NCBI RefSeq assembly: GCF_020497125.1
Contig: NC_059082.1
Span: 55,264,524-55,328,523, forward strand
Direction of reading: 5' to 3'
Length of the DNA: 64,000 bases
Source: Mauremys mutica
Lineage: Eukaryota; Chordata; Testudines; Geoemydidae
Positions 43,733 to 55,614 of this stretch are shown here, in pieces; the stretch's first letter is position 1; each line of letters opens with the position of its first letter. The position numbers were made by a program, and so were the translations under genes. The notes beneath the pieces were generated by a model. That model was not told where the DNA came from, searched no databases, and worked only from the letters and a program-made list of their open reading frames with translations.

Positions 43733-44619
43733 TATCTAACAAGTGCATGTGTTACTGAACTTACTGCTCTCATTTTCTGGTACTGCTCCCAGTCGTCATT
43801 GCCTGAGTGCTAGGATGCTGGTTAGGGCCTCTCAGGAATTGCTCTGTATCCTAGATACAAAACACACTACCCCACATATTCCTCTCAAGTGCGTGAATTG
43901 CAATCCAGGGGTCTCCATTTCACGTTGTGCTTGGGGTGTGAGCACGTCAGCATTTTTGGCACAAACCGCCCTGATCATGTGTGAATACACTTGTTTATGC
44001 ATGAATAGCCACATCCGAAAGAGCAATAGCAGCACCCCCACAAACATTCACATGAACAGAAACTGCTCATCCAAATGAGCAGGGAAACACCAAACAAAAA
44101 AGTAGCAACGAAGTGCAAGTTGGCTCCAGCTACCAAGGGTCATGAACATCCTCTCCCATTATTGGACCAGCTCTAGCTGTCAGCATCAAATGCCAGACAT
44201 GCTTCTGCTGAATCTCACAAAAATACATGATTAATTCTTTGTACTAGGACCCCATTGTGCTAGGTGCTGTAGAGCAGGTTTGCTATTTCTATAGCCCCCG
44301 AGGTCTACGTCACCTTTTACAAGCAGATAGAATGAAAGGGCCCCTGCCCCATCCCACCAAAACACGTACATGGGTTATACCCAGCTCAAACAGCAGAGCA
44401 CTTGTCCCTTTCATTCACAATCCTGAGCATTAGTGCAGTTCTGGGCTCTGGGAATTCCTTTCATATTGGGGAGTTTCCAAAGCCCAGACTGGGGCTGGTC
44501 CTCTGGCATCCCAGATTCTAGCCAGAATTGTCATGCATGTGTCTTGAGCTTACCATGCTATCTGTACTTTTGTCTTATTTGGCTCAGGTCTCAGGGAGCT
44601 CATCAGATCTCAGCATATG
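43733..44619. other. Unassigned; old repeat at about 44235-44370
   Basis: GGACCCCATTGTGCTAGGTG at 44247-44268 belongs to an old amniote repeat remembered from reptiles. The rest is not recognised. Confidence 0.4.
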
Positions 44620-44765
44620 TCAACACTACAAGTTCTGGTACAGCTACGCTACTGTAGCGTAGACATTGAAGTGATGGAAGGGGTTTTTCTATCTCTGTAC
44701 GTTGTACAGGGCGGCAAATTTTTCACAGCCCTGAGCAATGTAGCTAGGTTGACCTAAGTTTTTAA
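44620..44765. mobile_element. MITE fragment (GTAGACAT / GTTGACCTA type)
   Basis: CAACACTACAAG, CTGTAGCGTAGACATTGAAG and AGCAATGTAGCTAGGTTGAC resemble a common turtle DNA element. A 22-base part reappears exactly inside the CR1 at 41681-41702. Confidence 0.5.
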
Positions 44766-45970
44766 GGAGTAAACTAGGCTTTGGTAAGAAAAAGCAGTCT
44801 GTAAAGCAAACAAACAGCCACCATTGGAGCATCAAAACAACTTTCAGCTAACCTCAGTCCTTGGCATAAACAATTCTTGGCTAACTCCCCCGCCCCCACA
44901 CCTTGTCTTGTCCCCTTCATATAGCTTGTCCTGCTAGGGTTTCAGAAAGTGGAGTGGCCATATGCTTCTCTGTGTTCTTATCAGAGAGGAGCACTGGCTC
45001 CAAACAGCAGAGTTTACCACTGCATAGCTGTTGTACTTCAAATTGTAATATCCAGGGGAAAAAAACAGAGAAATTTATTAATTTAACTCTGTTGCAGGGC
45101 AAACAGCACCACAAAGCCCTGGACTTCACCTCCACAGTTTTGGCTTGGAGCCACCCCTCACCATTATAGGGTGCAGATCCTGGGTCTCCTCCAGTGATGT
45201 GGTGTTTCTTGACCAGCATTGCTACTCACTAGGAGTGAAAGTTTAATGGACTGTGGGTTTCATAGGTGAGTGACCCACTTCCAGAACAGGAGTGGCCTGA
45301 TGTCAAAGGGAACAAAGTGACAAACAATATTTATTAAGCGTCACGTCCTTTTCTCTTTAGTCTCCCATGCCCTTAAACATCTCTCACTGGCAAAATCCTC
45401 CCAGCAGCACAGAAATAACCAAGTGCCCTCACCAATTCTGTCCTTTGGGGTTGGGCAAACATCAGGTTTTTCCCTTCTTTGTGTGCATAGATGCCAAGAG
45501 TTGAACAGCTCCACATCTGATATTCTATGTCAACTATTTCAGGCTCTCATTTCATATTTGCAAATGTTTGCTTATCACCATAAGCTTCAGCTTAAAAATA
45601 CTGTCTGGATTTAGTGCTAGTGAAAGCCATTTGACAGCCATGACGCAACCAAGCATATAGTTGTGACACGAGTGCTAAAATAGGCAGTGGTGCTAAAGAG
45701 ATGAAATATGAATCTGTCATATTAGAGACCTGGTTCTTATACCCAGATAAGGAGTATAAGGCCTTGCTGAGCAATAAAAGCTGAGAAGCGCAGAAATATT
45801 AACAGTGGCTTTGTGGAAGAAATGATCCTTAAACTTATAGCATCCTAGTTTCCAGTTCCCCTTCCCTTGTGCTACAGGGCATTTTGCTGGGGAATCTCTC
45901 TCTCATTTTTTTCCATGTTATGTGAGCCCTTTTACCTAAGATGATCAGGCATGACAGGACTGCCAAATAA
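44766..45970. other. Unassigned DNA
   Basis: No gene or repeat recognised. Confidence 0.4.
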
Positions 45971-46150
45971 GTGAGTGAGGCAATATCTTCTATAGGATCA
46001 ACATCTGTTGGTGAGAGAGACAAGCTTTCAGGCCACACAGAGCTCATCTTGCTTGAAAGCTTGTCTCTCTCACCGTAGAAGATATTACCTCACCCATCTT
46101 GTCTCTCTAATATCCTGGAACCGACATGGCAACAACAATGCTACATACAA
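45971..46150 (+). mobile_element. Tortoise-type SINE, second copy
   Basis: TGAGTGAGGCAATATCTTCT, GGTGAGAGAGACAAGCTTTC and the inverse GAAAGCTTGTCTCTCTCACC show the same two inverted halves as 23727-23942. Target repeats are not clear. Confidence 0.8.
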
Positions 46151-46767
46151 ATGTGAGTGTGTCATGCAAGACAGGAACATGTCTGTGACCAGGGATATTT
46201 GCATAGCCCTGTGAATGGACAAAAGACCATGAAATAAAAATAGCAGCAGAACCAAACAGCAGTTCTGACAATGACACTATGAAACCATAAATGGTTAAGA
46301 AACTACATGTCCAAACTGATCCCAAGAGGAAAACATCCCCAACAACCCACCTCTGCAACAGCAATTTAAGCAACCACCCACCAGCTGAAAGAAAACAAAT
46401 CAGATTGGTTTCCCCCAAGTCCTACATAAACAGTGGTTTTCCCCTGGCTCAGAGGTACGGTGGTTCATATGAAAAGAAAATACACAGTTAAAGCCCAGGG
46501 GATACCATCCACTTGGCAAAAGATCTGTGACCCCAGGCAGCCAACAGAGGCAACCTGCCATCGAACAAAGGGCAAGTGCTCCTGAAACCTCAGCATCCAG
46601 CCCACCAGTGCTCTGGCTGACCTGACAATTCCTCACTGCACAGCTCTCCTGCTTGGTTATGCTTAGACTGGGTGGAATTTGGGGCACCTCCGGACTGATG
46701 TTTTGGTCACGGAGGCTATAGAACTTGTCAGTTTTGTCTGCTTTCCACGTTGATTTAAACAGCTCAT
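46151..46767. other. Unassigned DNA
   Basis: No gene recognised. The 175-codon minus-strand frame 46400-46927 overlaps the MIR and carries no family motif. Confidence 0.4.
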
Positions 46768-46965
46768 GTGAGAAGAGGGATGGCCCAGGGCTTAGGGGGT
46801 TAGCCCAGCACTTGGGAGACCTGACTTCAAATCCCTGCTCCCTCAGAGACTTCCTGTGTGACCCTGGGCAAGTCACTTTGCCTCTGTGCCTCACTTCCTC
46901 ATTGGTACAATGAGAATAATAGCTCACAAGGGATGTTGTCAGGCACTTTGATATGGCAGTAAGGG
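46768..46965 (+). mobile_element. Well-preserved MIR-like SINE
   Basis: GCCCAGGGCTTAGGGGGTTAG, TTCAAATCCCTGCTCC (B-box type), then TGTGACCCTGGGCAAGTCAC and CTCATTGGTACAATGAGAAT form head, core and tail of a MIR/CORE-SINE. It is unusually complete for so old a family. Confidence 0.8.
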
Positions 46966-47162
46966 GGGGCTAAACAATTACTTTAGATAGCTAGGTTCAT
47001 CTGAATGCAGAATGCACGGGGGAACTCATGAAGTACAAAACACCATGCCCATAACAAAGTGTCCCACAGATACCCTTGCATATCCAGGCTGCCCACAGCT
47101 CTGACCATGTACTGCAGCTGGCTTGGGGAACCAGGAATGGCCACACTCTCCTCCCTCTAGGA

Positions 47163-47542
47163 CAGTGGTTCTCAACCTGCAGGCTGCATGCGGCCCAATT
47201 AGCACACAGCTGTGGCCTAGCTATGTACTAAAGGCCGCCGGGCCATGCGGGCGGGATCCGGGTTTCTGGCTGCCTGGCGTGGCGGGGTCCAGGCTTGGGG
47301 CTGCCAACTAGCCCCGCAGGGTCCGTGGCTGCCGTCCAGCTCCGCACAACAAGGTCTGGGGTCCCTGTCACCTGCCCCCCCGCCCAGGGCTCCGTTCCTG
47401 GCCCCAATCTGTGGAGGGGTCTCTGGGCGGGTGGCACTGGGCATAGCGGTCTGTGGAGGGAGTTTCACAGGCAGGGGGTGCTGTGGTTCTCAACCTGCGG
47501 CCCAGGTAACACATTGTGGGTCACATAGATTGAGAGCCACTG
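47163..47542. mobile_element. hAT MITE, TSD CTCTAGGA
   Basis: 380 bases, CAGTGGTTCTCAACCTG to TTGAGAGCCACTG, with exact 8-bp repeats CTCTAGGA at 47155-47162 and 47543-47550. The end phrase GTGGTTCTCAACCTG recurs inside at about 47482. The 178-codon frame crossing it is spurious. Confidence 0.92.
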
Positions 47543-47906
47543 CTCTAGGAGCTGGGTTTCCACCTTCCCTTATATCCCCATTGGCTGGGCGGGCCTCTGC
47601 CTCTATATACTTTGTAGCCAGGGTTTGTGTGTCTATTTTGTCCCCCTTGAAGCAGGGCAGGAATTATTTCCAGGGAAGGAGATTGTTATTTCAGCTGCAT
47701 AATGTCACAGGAGAGCAGGCCCACTTGGGAAGTGAAAACCCTGGTGTTCCTCTAAGCTGGGAAATCAAAACCAAAAGCTGAGGTGAAAAGACAAATATGG
47801 CACTTGGTATTGTGCCCAAACCAAACCCTGTCCGCCCAAGACTGGCTCTATTCTAGGCTCAGCAGATCACAGACAGAGGAGAGAGATGTGGCTCCCAAGT
47901 GCCAGC

Positions 47907-48068
47907 CAGTGCTTAATTTGTACAGGGGCTTGCCCCGGCACCTCTGGGCTTGGCAGATCATAGCCCTGGTTCCTATGGGCTTGCCGCGTTATGAAAATTA
48001 AATTGCTTGAGTTCTGGCACCTAATTGCTTGAGCCCTGGCACCACTTGCATTACCAAATTAAGCACTG
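47907..48068. mobile_element. Small hAT-like MITE
   Basis: 162 bases bounded by CAGTGCTTAATTTG and CAAATTAAGCACTG. Flanks GTGCCAGC and GTGACAAC match at 6 of 8. Interior repeats CTTGAG-CTGGCACC twice. Confidence 0.8.
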
Positions 48069-48971
48069 GTGACAACTCAACTTGTGTTCTGCGTACGTGC
48101 TCACCCCCAGCAACGAGAGCCCAGCCTTTTTGTAAACAGGAAGCTGGCAAGCAGCTGCTGAATAAGTCATTCTGGGGAGTTTGTCCCAAACTGGCTTTCA
48201 GCTTGTGAATGTGTAGGAAGGAAAAAGCTGTGAATACTCTTTTGTGACCAAGTCTGGCACCAACATAGGCTCTGTGAGCAGAACAAGAATGTGGCCATTT
48301 AGAGCGAAGTCAGCTGCCCTTTAAGAAATCGAATGATCCTTTCCCTTTCCTGCAAAGCTTTATTCAGAGAAGAATGGGAACTAGAGAGTGAACAGCCTCT
48401 TTCTTTTACAGGCACCAGGATTTGTGTTCCAAACAGTGCCTGTCAGAGCCCAGGAAACAACACATTAGAGGGAAACTGCCCAGCTAGATGCAAGAGCCCA
48501 TCCAGCATATCTCTCTTGGTGCAGCCATTCTCCTTCAGGAGCAAATGAGCTTATGGATAGCTGTGATCATCCAAAGCTGGCCTCGGCTTCTGCTCATTTT
48601 GTGATGACACTGCTGGGTGCATGCACTGCAGTGTTTTGACTAGAGCTGGATGGAGAAACATCAGCAGAACCATCTTCCACTGCAATATGTGATTATATCA
48701 AATCAAAATACTGCCCAAGAGCAGGTTGATTTCACTAGAATGCCACCTTGGGAAAACCCAAAAATAAAATTCTGACAATGTCGAAATGTCCCTTCCTGAC
48801 AACGTTGAAATGTCTCATCCCGACAATGTTAAAATGTCCCGTTCTTACATTGTTGGAATGAAACATTTTGATTTTTAATTTTGAAACCTTTTGTTGATTT
48901 AAAAAAATGTATATGATAATGTAATACAGACAATTAAAACTTGAAATAAAAAAAGAAATGCGCCCATTCAG
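48069..48971. repeat. Unassigned, with ~27-bp tandem repeat at 48775-48852
   Basis: Three imperfect copies of GACAATGTCGAAATGTCCC separated by CTTCCT-like spacers, followed by an AT-rich stretch. The rest is unassigned. Confidence 0.5.
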
Positions 48972-49960
48972 AGAATCATAGAAATGTAGGGCTAGAAGGG
49001 AGCTCTAAATGTCATCTAGCCCATTCCCCTGCACTGAGGAAGGACCAAGTAAACCATCCCAGGTTTACCCAACCTGTTCTTAAAAACCTCCAGTTATGGG
49101 GTTTCTAGATTCCACAGCTGCTCTGTGTAACCTATTCCAGTGCTTAACTATCATTATAGTTAGAAAGTTTTTCCTAATATTGAACCAAAATCTCCCTTGC
49201 TGCAAACTAAGCCAAGTACTACTTCTCCTACCCTTGGTACTTGCAGTGAACATTTGATCAGTCTTCTTATAACAACCTTTGATATATTTGAAGATTATTA
49301 TCATGTTCCCCCCAGCCTTCTCATCTTTAAACTTACACATGCCCATTTCTTTCACCCTTTCCTCCTAGGTCAGGTTTTCTAAACCTTTTATCATCTTTAT
49401 TGCTTACCTCTGGCTTCTCTCCAATTTGTCCACATCTTTCTTAAAGTGTGGTGCCTGAAATGACACAGTACTCCAGCTGATTAGACAGGCCACTTGATAC
49501 ATCCACCCAGTTTGACAGCAAACAATTGTTAACTATTCCTAGAGTACGGTTCTTCAACCAATTGTGTACCCATCGTATTGTAATATCATAGAGACAACAC
49601 TTCCCTAGCTTACTTATGAGAATGTCATGTGGGCTTGTATCAAAAGCCTTACTAAAGTCAAGTAGCCTGACCAGACAGCAAGTGTGAAAAATTGGGACTG
49701 GGGTGAGGGATATAGGAGCCTATATAAGAAAAAGACCCAAAAATCGGGACTGTCACTATAAAATTTGGACATCTGGTCACCCTAAAGTCAAGACCCTATC
49801 CTCATTACTGATCACCCCACCAGTCTGTGTGTCATCTGCCAGTTTTACAGGCAGTGATCTTATATTTTCAGCCAGATCATTGATAAAGATATTGAAGAAC
49901 ATTGGGCTGAGAATCAACCCTGCAAGATCCACTAGGAATATTCTCCATTAATATGTTGAG
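48972..49960 (-). mobile_element. CR1 LINE, minus strand, with a MITE inside
   Basis: Reversed 3' end (AATCATAGAAATGTAGGGCT, CATCTAGCCCATTCCCCTGC) then antisense thumb (AGTTAGAAAGTTTTTCCTAA) and palm (GATCTTATATTTTCAGCCAG). Interrupted at 49663-49781. Frame destroyed. Confidence 0.85.
49663..49781. mobile_element. Short MITE with inverted ends
   Basis: 119 bases from GCCTGACCAGACAGCAAGTG to CATCTGGTCACC with TTTTTC-TTATATAGG-type interior. The 11-bp CTAAAGTCAAG flanks both sides (49652-49662 and 49782-49792), and CR1 is continuous once it is removed. Confidence 0.85.
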
Positions 49961-50269
49961 ATCTATCAAACAGACAGCTTTTTATGCATTTAATACGGGC
50001 CGTAGAGTGCTAGTTCTTTAATCAGACTGTAGTTCATTTGTATGTTGAACAACTTGCAGAAATCGGAGTACATTATATTAATCAGACGTGTAGTCTTGTT
50101 TAAGAATATTAAGTTTGTGTGATGAGACCTATTATCCGTGAAACCATATTAATTGGCATTAACTGTATCTCTAACCTCTACCCTGGAGACTGGTGATAAA
50201 TCCTTTGCCCAGACTGCAAACCCACTGTTACCCAGGTGTGACTGCAAACCCACTGTTACCCAGGATCAG
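49961..50269. repeat. Unassigned; 24-bp duplication at 50212-50264
   Basis: ACTGCAAACCCACTGTTACC followed by CAGG occurs twice, separated by TGTG. Confidence 0.6.
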
Positions 50270-51760
50270 TGTGGGGGTGTCAGGAATTCAATATAGGCTC
50301 TGGCCATGGGAATGAGGCGCTTACTAGCAAGAGCAATGGCCCACCCACCCTGCCACAAATTTCCCTTGTCAGGGGGCGCATGCTGCCTACATCAGTAGCA
50401 GCTGAGCAAAGCAGGTCTTCCTGAGGCCATGAGACATGGGATTGGGATCACTGGGGCAGAGTGGGGCCACTCCTTTGTGTCCCTCTCTCTGAGCTCCCAG
50501 GAGCAGGGTCTGTGGGCGACACAAGTAGTTCTGGGATTCGGTTCACAGACCTCCCTTGTTTCACTTTGTTGAGACAAACATTAGGTTCTTCCAGCTTTCT
50601 GACTTCTCCCTGTCGTTTCCATGGGGACTGTTGCTGTCAGAAGTTTGTTCTAAGAATCTGAGGCAGGAGTGAATCTGTGAGCAGGCGAGTGGCTATCTCA
50701 AGTGCTGGGCTGCAGCTGCCAGTGCAGCCTTCCCTCCAGTACACACACAGCCAAGAGGTTGCTCTTCCTTAGACAGCCAGTCTCCGGGAAAGGGCAAAGA
50801 GCAGGGGCAGAGAAACTGAGTAGCCAGGTCACTGGGAAAGCCAAAGCCTGTGGAATATGGGGGTGCAACTGGCAGCCCAGCCAGAATAGCCACCCAGAGA
50901 GTCATGGAGAGGTCAGAGTGCAGCGCTGTGTGGAAAGACCTGATTGACAGGGCAGGCAGGCCAATGAGGGAGTCAGGAGACCAGTCCAGCCCTGTCCCTG
51001 TGAGCTGGAGCTATCTGGGCCAGAGTGGGGCCGAGGTAAGGGGAGAGCAGGGGTGAGGGCTGCGCTGCTGGCCAGAGCTAGAGTGGCCAGAGGAGCAGCC
51101 CAGGGAGCTCCGCTGGAAGCAGAGCAGCAGCCGTGCTGAGGCACAGTGGTGGAGCTGGAGCTGGGGCTGGGGCTGGAGCAGTCCGGAGCTGGGTGCGGTG
51201 AGCAGCTGGGGAGAGCAAGGGGGACCCTGGGCAGTGGGCCCAGCGTAGGGAGATGCCCCCAGCCAAGATGCCCCTTGCAGGGTGCACTGGGAGGGGGATC
51301 GTAACCGGACGGAGGGTGGGCGGGGGTGATGCTGGGGGAAAGGGCCCTGTCACCTAGAGCCTGAAGGCGTGTGGCCACCGCCAGAGCAAGTATCCGACCC
51401 ACAGCATCCCTGCAGCACAGCCAGGGCCTGGGCACATGGCCTGGGACCTATGAGGGACAGACTGTGAACTGCCCTTACATTCCAGTGACCGCTGGTTGTA
51501 GTGTTCCTGTGCCACAGAGCAGGGTTACGTGTTTTCCTTTCCCATTATTTTCCTTATTTTTTTAATTGACTGCTGTTTAATAAATTATATTTTGCTTGAA
51601 CTGTATTCAATGGTCAGTGAGTTAGGGAAGTATCCAGAGCAGAGAGAGCACCCAAGAATGGGAACATCCTAGCCCCCATCCTAAGTGACCACGACAATAT
51701 TGGGGGTCAGCCTGGGCCCAGCCTTGTTGGGGTTACAAGGACTTTGCCACACAGGATAGT
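50270..51760 (+). mobile_element. Probable long LTR or ERV remnant (borders tentative)
   Basis: The start TGTGGGGGTGTCAGGAATTC, an AATAAA near 51579 and an end GACTTTGCCACACA resemble a turtle LTR. Contains a GGAGCT/GGGGCT run at about 51150-51180. No target duplication was found. Pro-rich minus-strand frames (for example 50902-51435) come from base composition. Confidence 0.4.
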
Positions 51761-52122
51761 GGAAGGGGAGCCCTCGAGGTCAGGCAGGCCTCGGGGTAAA
51801 GGGAGAGGGAGAGAAGACTCAGATCCTTTCGCTAGCCCATTTCACTGGGGTAGTGTATAAGCCAGGAAAGTTCCCCACAATAGCAGGACCATTCCCCTGC
51901 TTTCACGGGAACAAAGCACAATACAAAAGGCTTTATCATAATCACCATTGACAGGTTTCTTCCCATTGACATTTATGTCCATACTGTGTCTTCATTTTTT
52001 TTCTCTTTAGGTCCAGAGCTGTCTAAAGTTCCTGGTGTTTCCAGTATTTCTAGGCAGATGGGCTGCTGTATCTGGACCCCTGCAGCTTTCTCTGGCTGGG
52101 CAGCTCCATCCCTACACAGAGC
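51761..52122. other. Unassigned DNA
   Basis: Nothing recognised. Confidence 0.4.
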
Positions 52123-52127
52123 TGTAG

Positions 52128-52810
52128 TGTAAGCGGGTCGACTCACCCCTGCAGCGCCTCCTGCTGGTTGCTCTCCATATTTAGCTCAGTCCAGCACTGG
52201 AGCACCCTCTGCAGGCCGGTGATCCACCTGTTCGTAGGCCCCCCGTGTCCCTCCCTGGACCCGGTGCCCTTCTCTCTGGGGTGCTGCCCCCTGGCAGTAA
52301 CCCCTTTCTTACTCTGTCTGGGTTTCCCCTTCCTTGGGAACCCCCCACCCTACTATCCCCACTTCGCCTCAGTAGTGGCTACTGCCCAGTCCCTATTTAG
52401 CCCCTGTTCGCTGGGGCGGACTACAGTATCCAGTACTCATCATTGGCAAAGGGGGTTTGGACCTGCTGCTTTGTCCTACCCTTAAGGTGCCCTCTGCAAC
52501 CTCCCAGTACCTTCTGCCCTCTGCTAGGCCGCAGCCTGGGGCTTTCCAGACCAGAGCTCCCCAGCTCCTTAGCCTGTCCCCGGCCCTGCTTCACCCTAGG
52601 TACCTTGTCTCATCCACTAAGCAGCCAGGCCCATCTCTCTCTATCACCAGAGAGAGACTGTCTGGGCTCCTGGCTCCCTGCCTTCTATAAGGCCCTGCTC
52701 CTCAGTTTGGGGCGTGGCCCCCAGCTGCAGCCACTTTCCTAATCAGCTCAGCCCTGTCAGGCCACTTTTAAACCCCTTAAAAACACCGGAGCAGGGTCCA
52801 CCCTGCTACA
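52128..52810 (-). mobile_element. Solo LTR (family A), 683 bp, TSD TGTAG
   Basis: TGTAAGCGGGTCGACTCACC to ACCCTGCTACA with perfect repeats TGTAG at 52123-52127 and 52811-52815. Same family as 10349-11162 by its first 60 bases (GCGCCTCCTGCTGGTTGCTC). The core block is not obvious in this copy. Confidence 0.9.
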
Positions 52811-52815
52811 TGTAG

Positions 52816-53918
52816 GAACTAAGGCTGGAGGTGACAAGTTGAGGTATTCACCCCAATGTCCTGACCAAATTCCAACATGGAAAATAACATTCAGCACCCC
52901 ACTCCCAAAATCTGCCTGCTCCTCCCACCAGCTATTTCTGTTGCATAACAAGATTCCCATTCACATCCTGTCCTAAATAACTGCAGCATTGCTGCTGAAC
53001 AGCTGCCATGTCCTTCCCAAGAGCTCATTGCATTTCAGAGGCATGCAAAGTGCTTCCTGGGACAAACCCCACTCTACCTTTTCCAGGAGAAACTTCCATT
53101 GCGGCCAGTGTGCATTTTGGCTGAGTGGGGGATGCAGAAATAGAGCCCGAGTTTGGAAATAACCTTGGGATCTTCTGGAATGGAAGGCAGTGGGTGTAGA
53201 TGAAGCTGAGGAAAGGAAAAGGCTGGACCAAGACACTTAGGTGTGTGGAGAAGAGACAGTGCTCGGCTCTAGTGAGTATAAAGGAGATTCTGTTTTGGGG
53301 TGCTGGACACAGACAGACCCTGTGGTTCCCTCTGGCTCTCCAGCTCCCAGCCATGTCAATGCACAGGGGCTACCTAAGTCCTGGCCTGGCCTGGTCAGGT
53401 CAGTTATGGAAGGGATGGCTGGCTGCAGTGGACATGTCCGAGAGCCACAGTGTACCTGGTGCAGGACCTGGCTGCTGAGTTAGCTGTAGTGTGGGGGTGT
53501 CTGTGAGAAGCTTTTCCTAAGGGACTGGAAAGAGGAGGGGAAGGCGCTCTGCTCTGGCCCTTACCGCTGCTGAAGAATATGCTGTCATAGAGGACCATGT
53601 TCTTGATCTCCAGGCTGGAGCAGTTCCAGCTCTGGAACCTTCCGGAACTGGTGCTCGCACTCAAGTGTGGCAATCTGGATGCCCTGGAATGTTAGAGGGC
53701 ACGCACACCTCCAGCTGCCCAATCACAATACCACACAAATTTGGCTCCACTGCCCCTCCATCAGGTGGCCAGTCTAAATTTGAATGGTCAGGTCAAGTTG
53801 TCAACGAGACAGTTTGCAAAATGAAGTGCCAGAGAACTTCCTCCTGCTTGAGATTTGGGATAAAAAGTGTCCTGTACTGATTTAGTACAGGACAGGCAAA
53901 TGTTTTATTTCAATAAGG
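52816..53918. other. Unassigned DNA
   Basis: No gene. A small palindrome (GTCCTGTACTGATTTAGTAC, AGGAC) lies at 53869-53893. Confidence 0.4.
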
Positions 53919-53923
53919 GATGT

Positions 53924-54407
53924 TGTGATGTGTTATACAAACCCCACTCTGGGATGGAAGGGGTTAAAAGACTATATGGGGACCCAGCTAGCCCTGGCTC
54001 TCCAACCCTGCAGAGCATGCTCCTACTGGAGACGTGTTGAAAAAGGAGCAACCCAGCTCAGAAGGGGGAGGAGTGCAGATCTACCCTCCTTCGAAAGGAG
54101 TTAGCGATGCCTCCCTGAGACCAAGGACTGTATGCTGCTCCCGGTTGGGGCTGATGGTTTGGTTTCCCTTTTATGTTTTCTTTCTCCTTATCTGGGACTG
54201 GAAGCAAAAAGAGCAGTGGTAGGAAGCGACCCAGGGAGGATAATGCAGAGAATCCACAACTTTCCGCAGGGGTCAACGCTGCCATCCCTCCTAGGGCCTT
54301 GGGTCAGAGCCTGGTAGAGTGGGTGGGCCTGGGTTCCCCTACCACTAAGCCCTGACTGAAAGGATGCTAGCCACTAGGCCACCCAGACTACTGAGGACCC
54401 TACAACA
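53924..54407 (+). mobile_element. Solo LTR, 484 bp, TSD GATGT
   Basis: TGTGATGTGTTATAC to CCCTACAACA with perfect repeats GATGT at 53919-53923 and 54408-54412. The core block (GGGCCTTGGGTCAGAGCC...GGGCCTGGGTTCCCC) is at 54294-54342. The empty site would read ATAAGGGATGTCCCTTAT, a near-palindrome split at its centre. Confidence 0.9.
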
Positions 54408-54412
54408 GATGT

Positions 54413-54936
54413 CCCTTATAACAGGACTGTTGGCAACTCTAGCCCTGTCACTACAGGGAGACCAGGGTGGTGCTGCCATAACTGCCTTCCCCTACTCCCC
54501 CTCCAACCTCAGGAGCGATGTGAGCTAACCTCTCCCTTCCATGCTGCAGCTGCTCAGCAGTGCCCACACTGACCACATGCTGCACTGCAGGGCAAGAGGG
54601 AGAATATCTCTGCCTGCTCCATGGCCTGCTTCTATGTCCAGCTTTGGGAGACCCAGGGAGAGCAGGATAGGGGCTCAACAGGCTCTGGTAGAGATCCTAG
54701 CAAAGAACAATTCCCCTCCTCTACACAACTACCAAGGGAAGCTCAGGGAAGGTAAAGGAGGAGAAGCTGAGAATCACCAGCCAGTTACAGCTCCCTGATT
54801 CTAGCCTAGAGGAGCAGGTGGCTAGGGTCTCCAAAGGACCTTACATTAGCAGGGTATACTTAGAGTACAGCATGCTCCAGACACATCCTTTCCCCACCTT
54901 CTGCACCAGAGCTGTGGGCAGCAAGGTGTAGGAACT
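54413..54936. other. Unassigned DNA
   Basis: Nothing recognised. Confidence 0.4.
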
Positions 54937-54944
54937 CTCTATGG

Positions 54945-55595
54945 CAGGGGTGGGAAAACTTTTTGGGCTGAGGGCCACATCTGGGTGAGGAAATTGTATG
55001 CAGGGCTGGGGCAGGGGGTTTGGGTGCGTGAGGGAATGTGGGGTGTGGGAGGGGGCTCAGAGCATGGGTGCAGGAGGGGTGCGGACTGCAGGAGGGGGCT
55101 CAGGGCAGGGGGTTGGGGTGCACAGGGGTGCAGGGTGCAGCAGGGAGCTCAGGGCAGGGAGTTGGGGTGCAGGAAGGGTGCAGGGTGTACGAGGGGGCTC
55201 AGGGCTGGGAGTTGGGGTGTAAGAGGGGTGCGAGATGCGGGCAGGGAGTTGGGCAGGGTGCAGGAAGGGTTCAGGCTCCAGCCCGGCGCCGCTTACCTAA
55301 AGCGGCTCCGGGGTGGCAGCGGCACGCACTGGGGCCAGGGCAGGCTCCCTGCATGCCTGCCCTGTCCCCGGCCCCACGCTGCTTCAGGAAGCGCTGCAGC
55401 CCCTGGGCCAATGGGAGCTGTGGGAGGCGGTGCCTGGAGGCATGGGCAACGCATGGAGCCTTCTGCCCCCCCTGCCCAGGGGCCGCAGGGAAGTGGTGCC
55501 AGACGCTTCTGCAGAGCGGCACGGAGCCCACGCCACCACGGGGGGCAATCCTGCGGGCTGGATGTGGCCCATGGGCTGTAGTTTCCCCACCCCTG
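54945..55595. mobile_element. hAT MITE with internal G-rich tandem repeat
   Basis: 651 bases, CAGGGGTGGGAAAAC to GTTTCCCCACCCCTG; flanks CTCTATGG and ATCTATGA share TCTATG (6 of 8). About five ~45-bp GGGGGCTCAGGGCAGGGGGT-type units fill 55040-55280. Frames up to 246 codons here are produced by the repeats. Confidence 0.85.
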
Positions 55596-55614
55596 ATCTA
55601 TGATGACTCTAGGC

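Noticed and set aside
46400..46927. 175-codon minus-strand frame
   Set aside because: Largely antisense of the MIR-like SINE and flanks.
47245..47781. 178-codon frame
   Set aside because: Crosses the right end of the hAT MITE and its target duplication; composition-driven.
50902..51435. 177-codon Pro/Ser-rich minus-strand frame
   Set aside because: GC-rich LTR-like sequence read in reverse; no domain and no conserved start.
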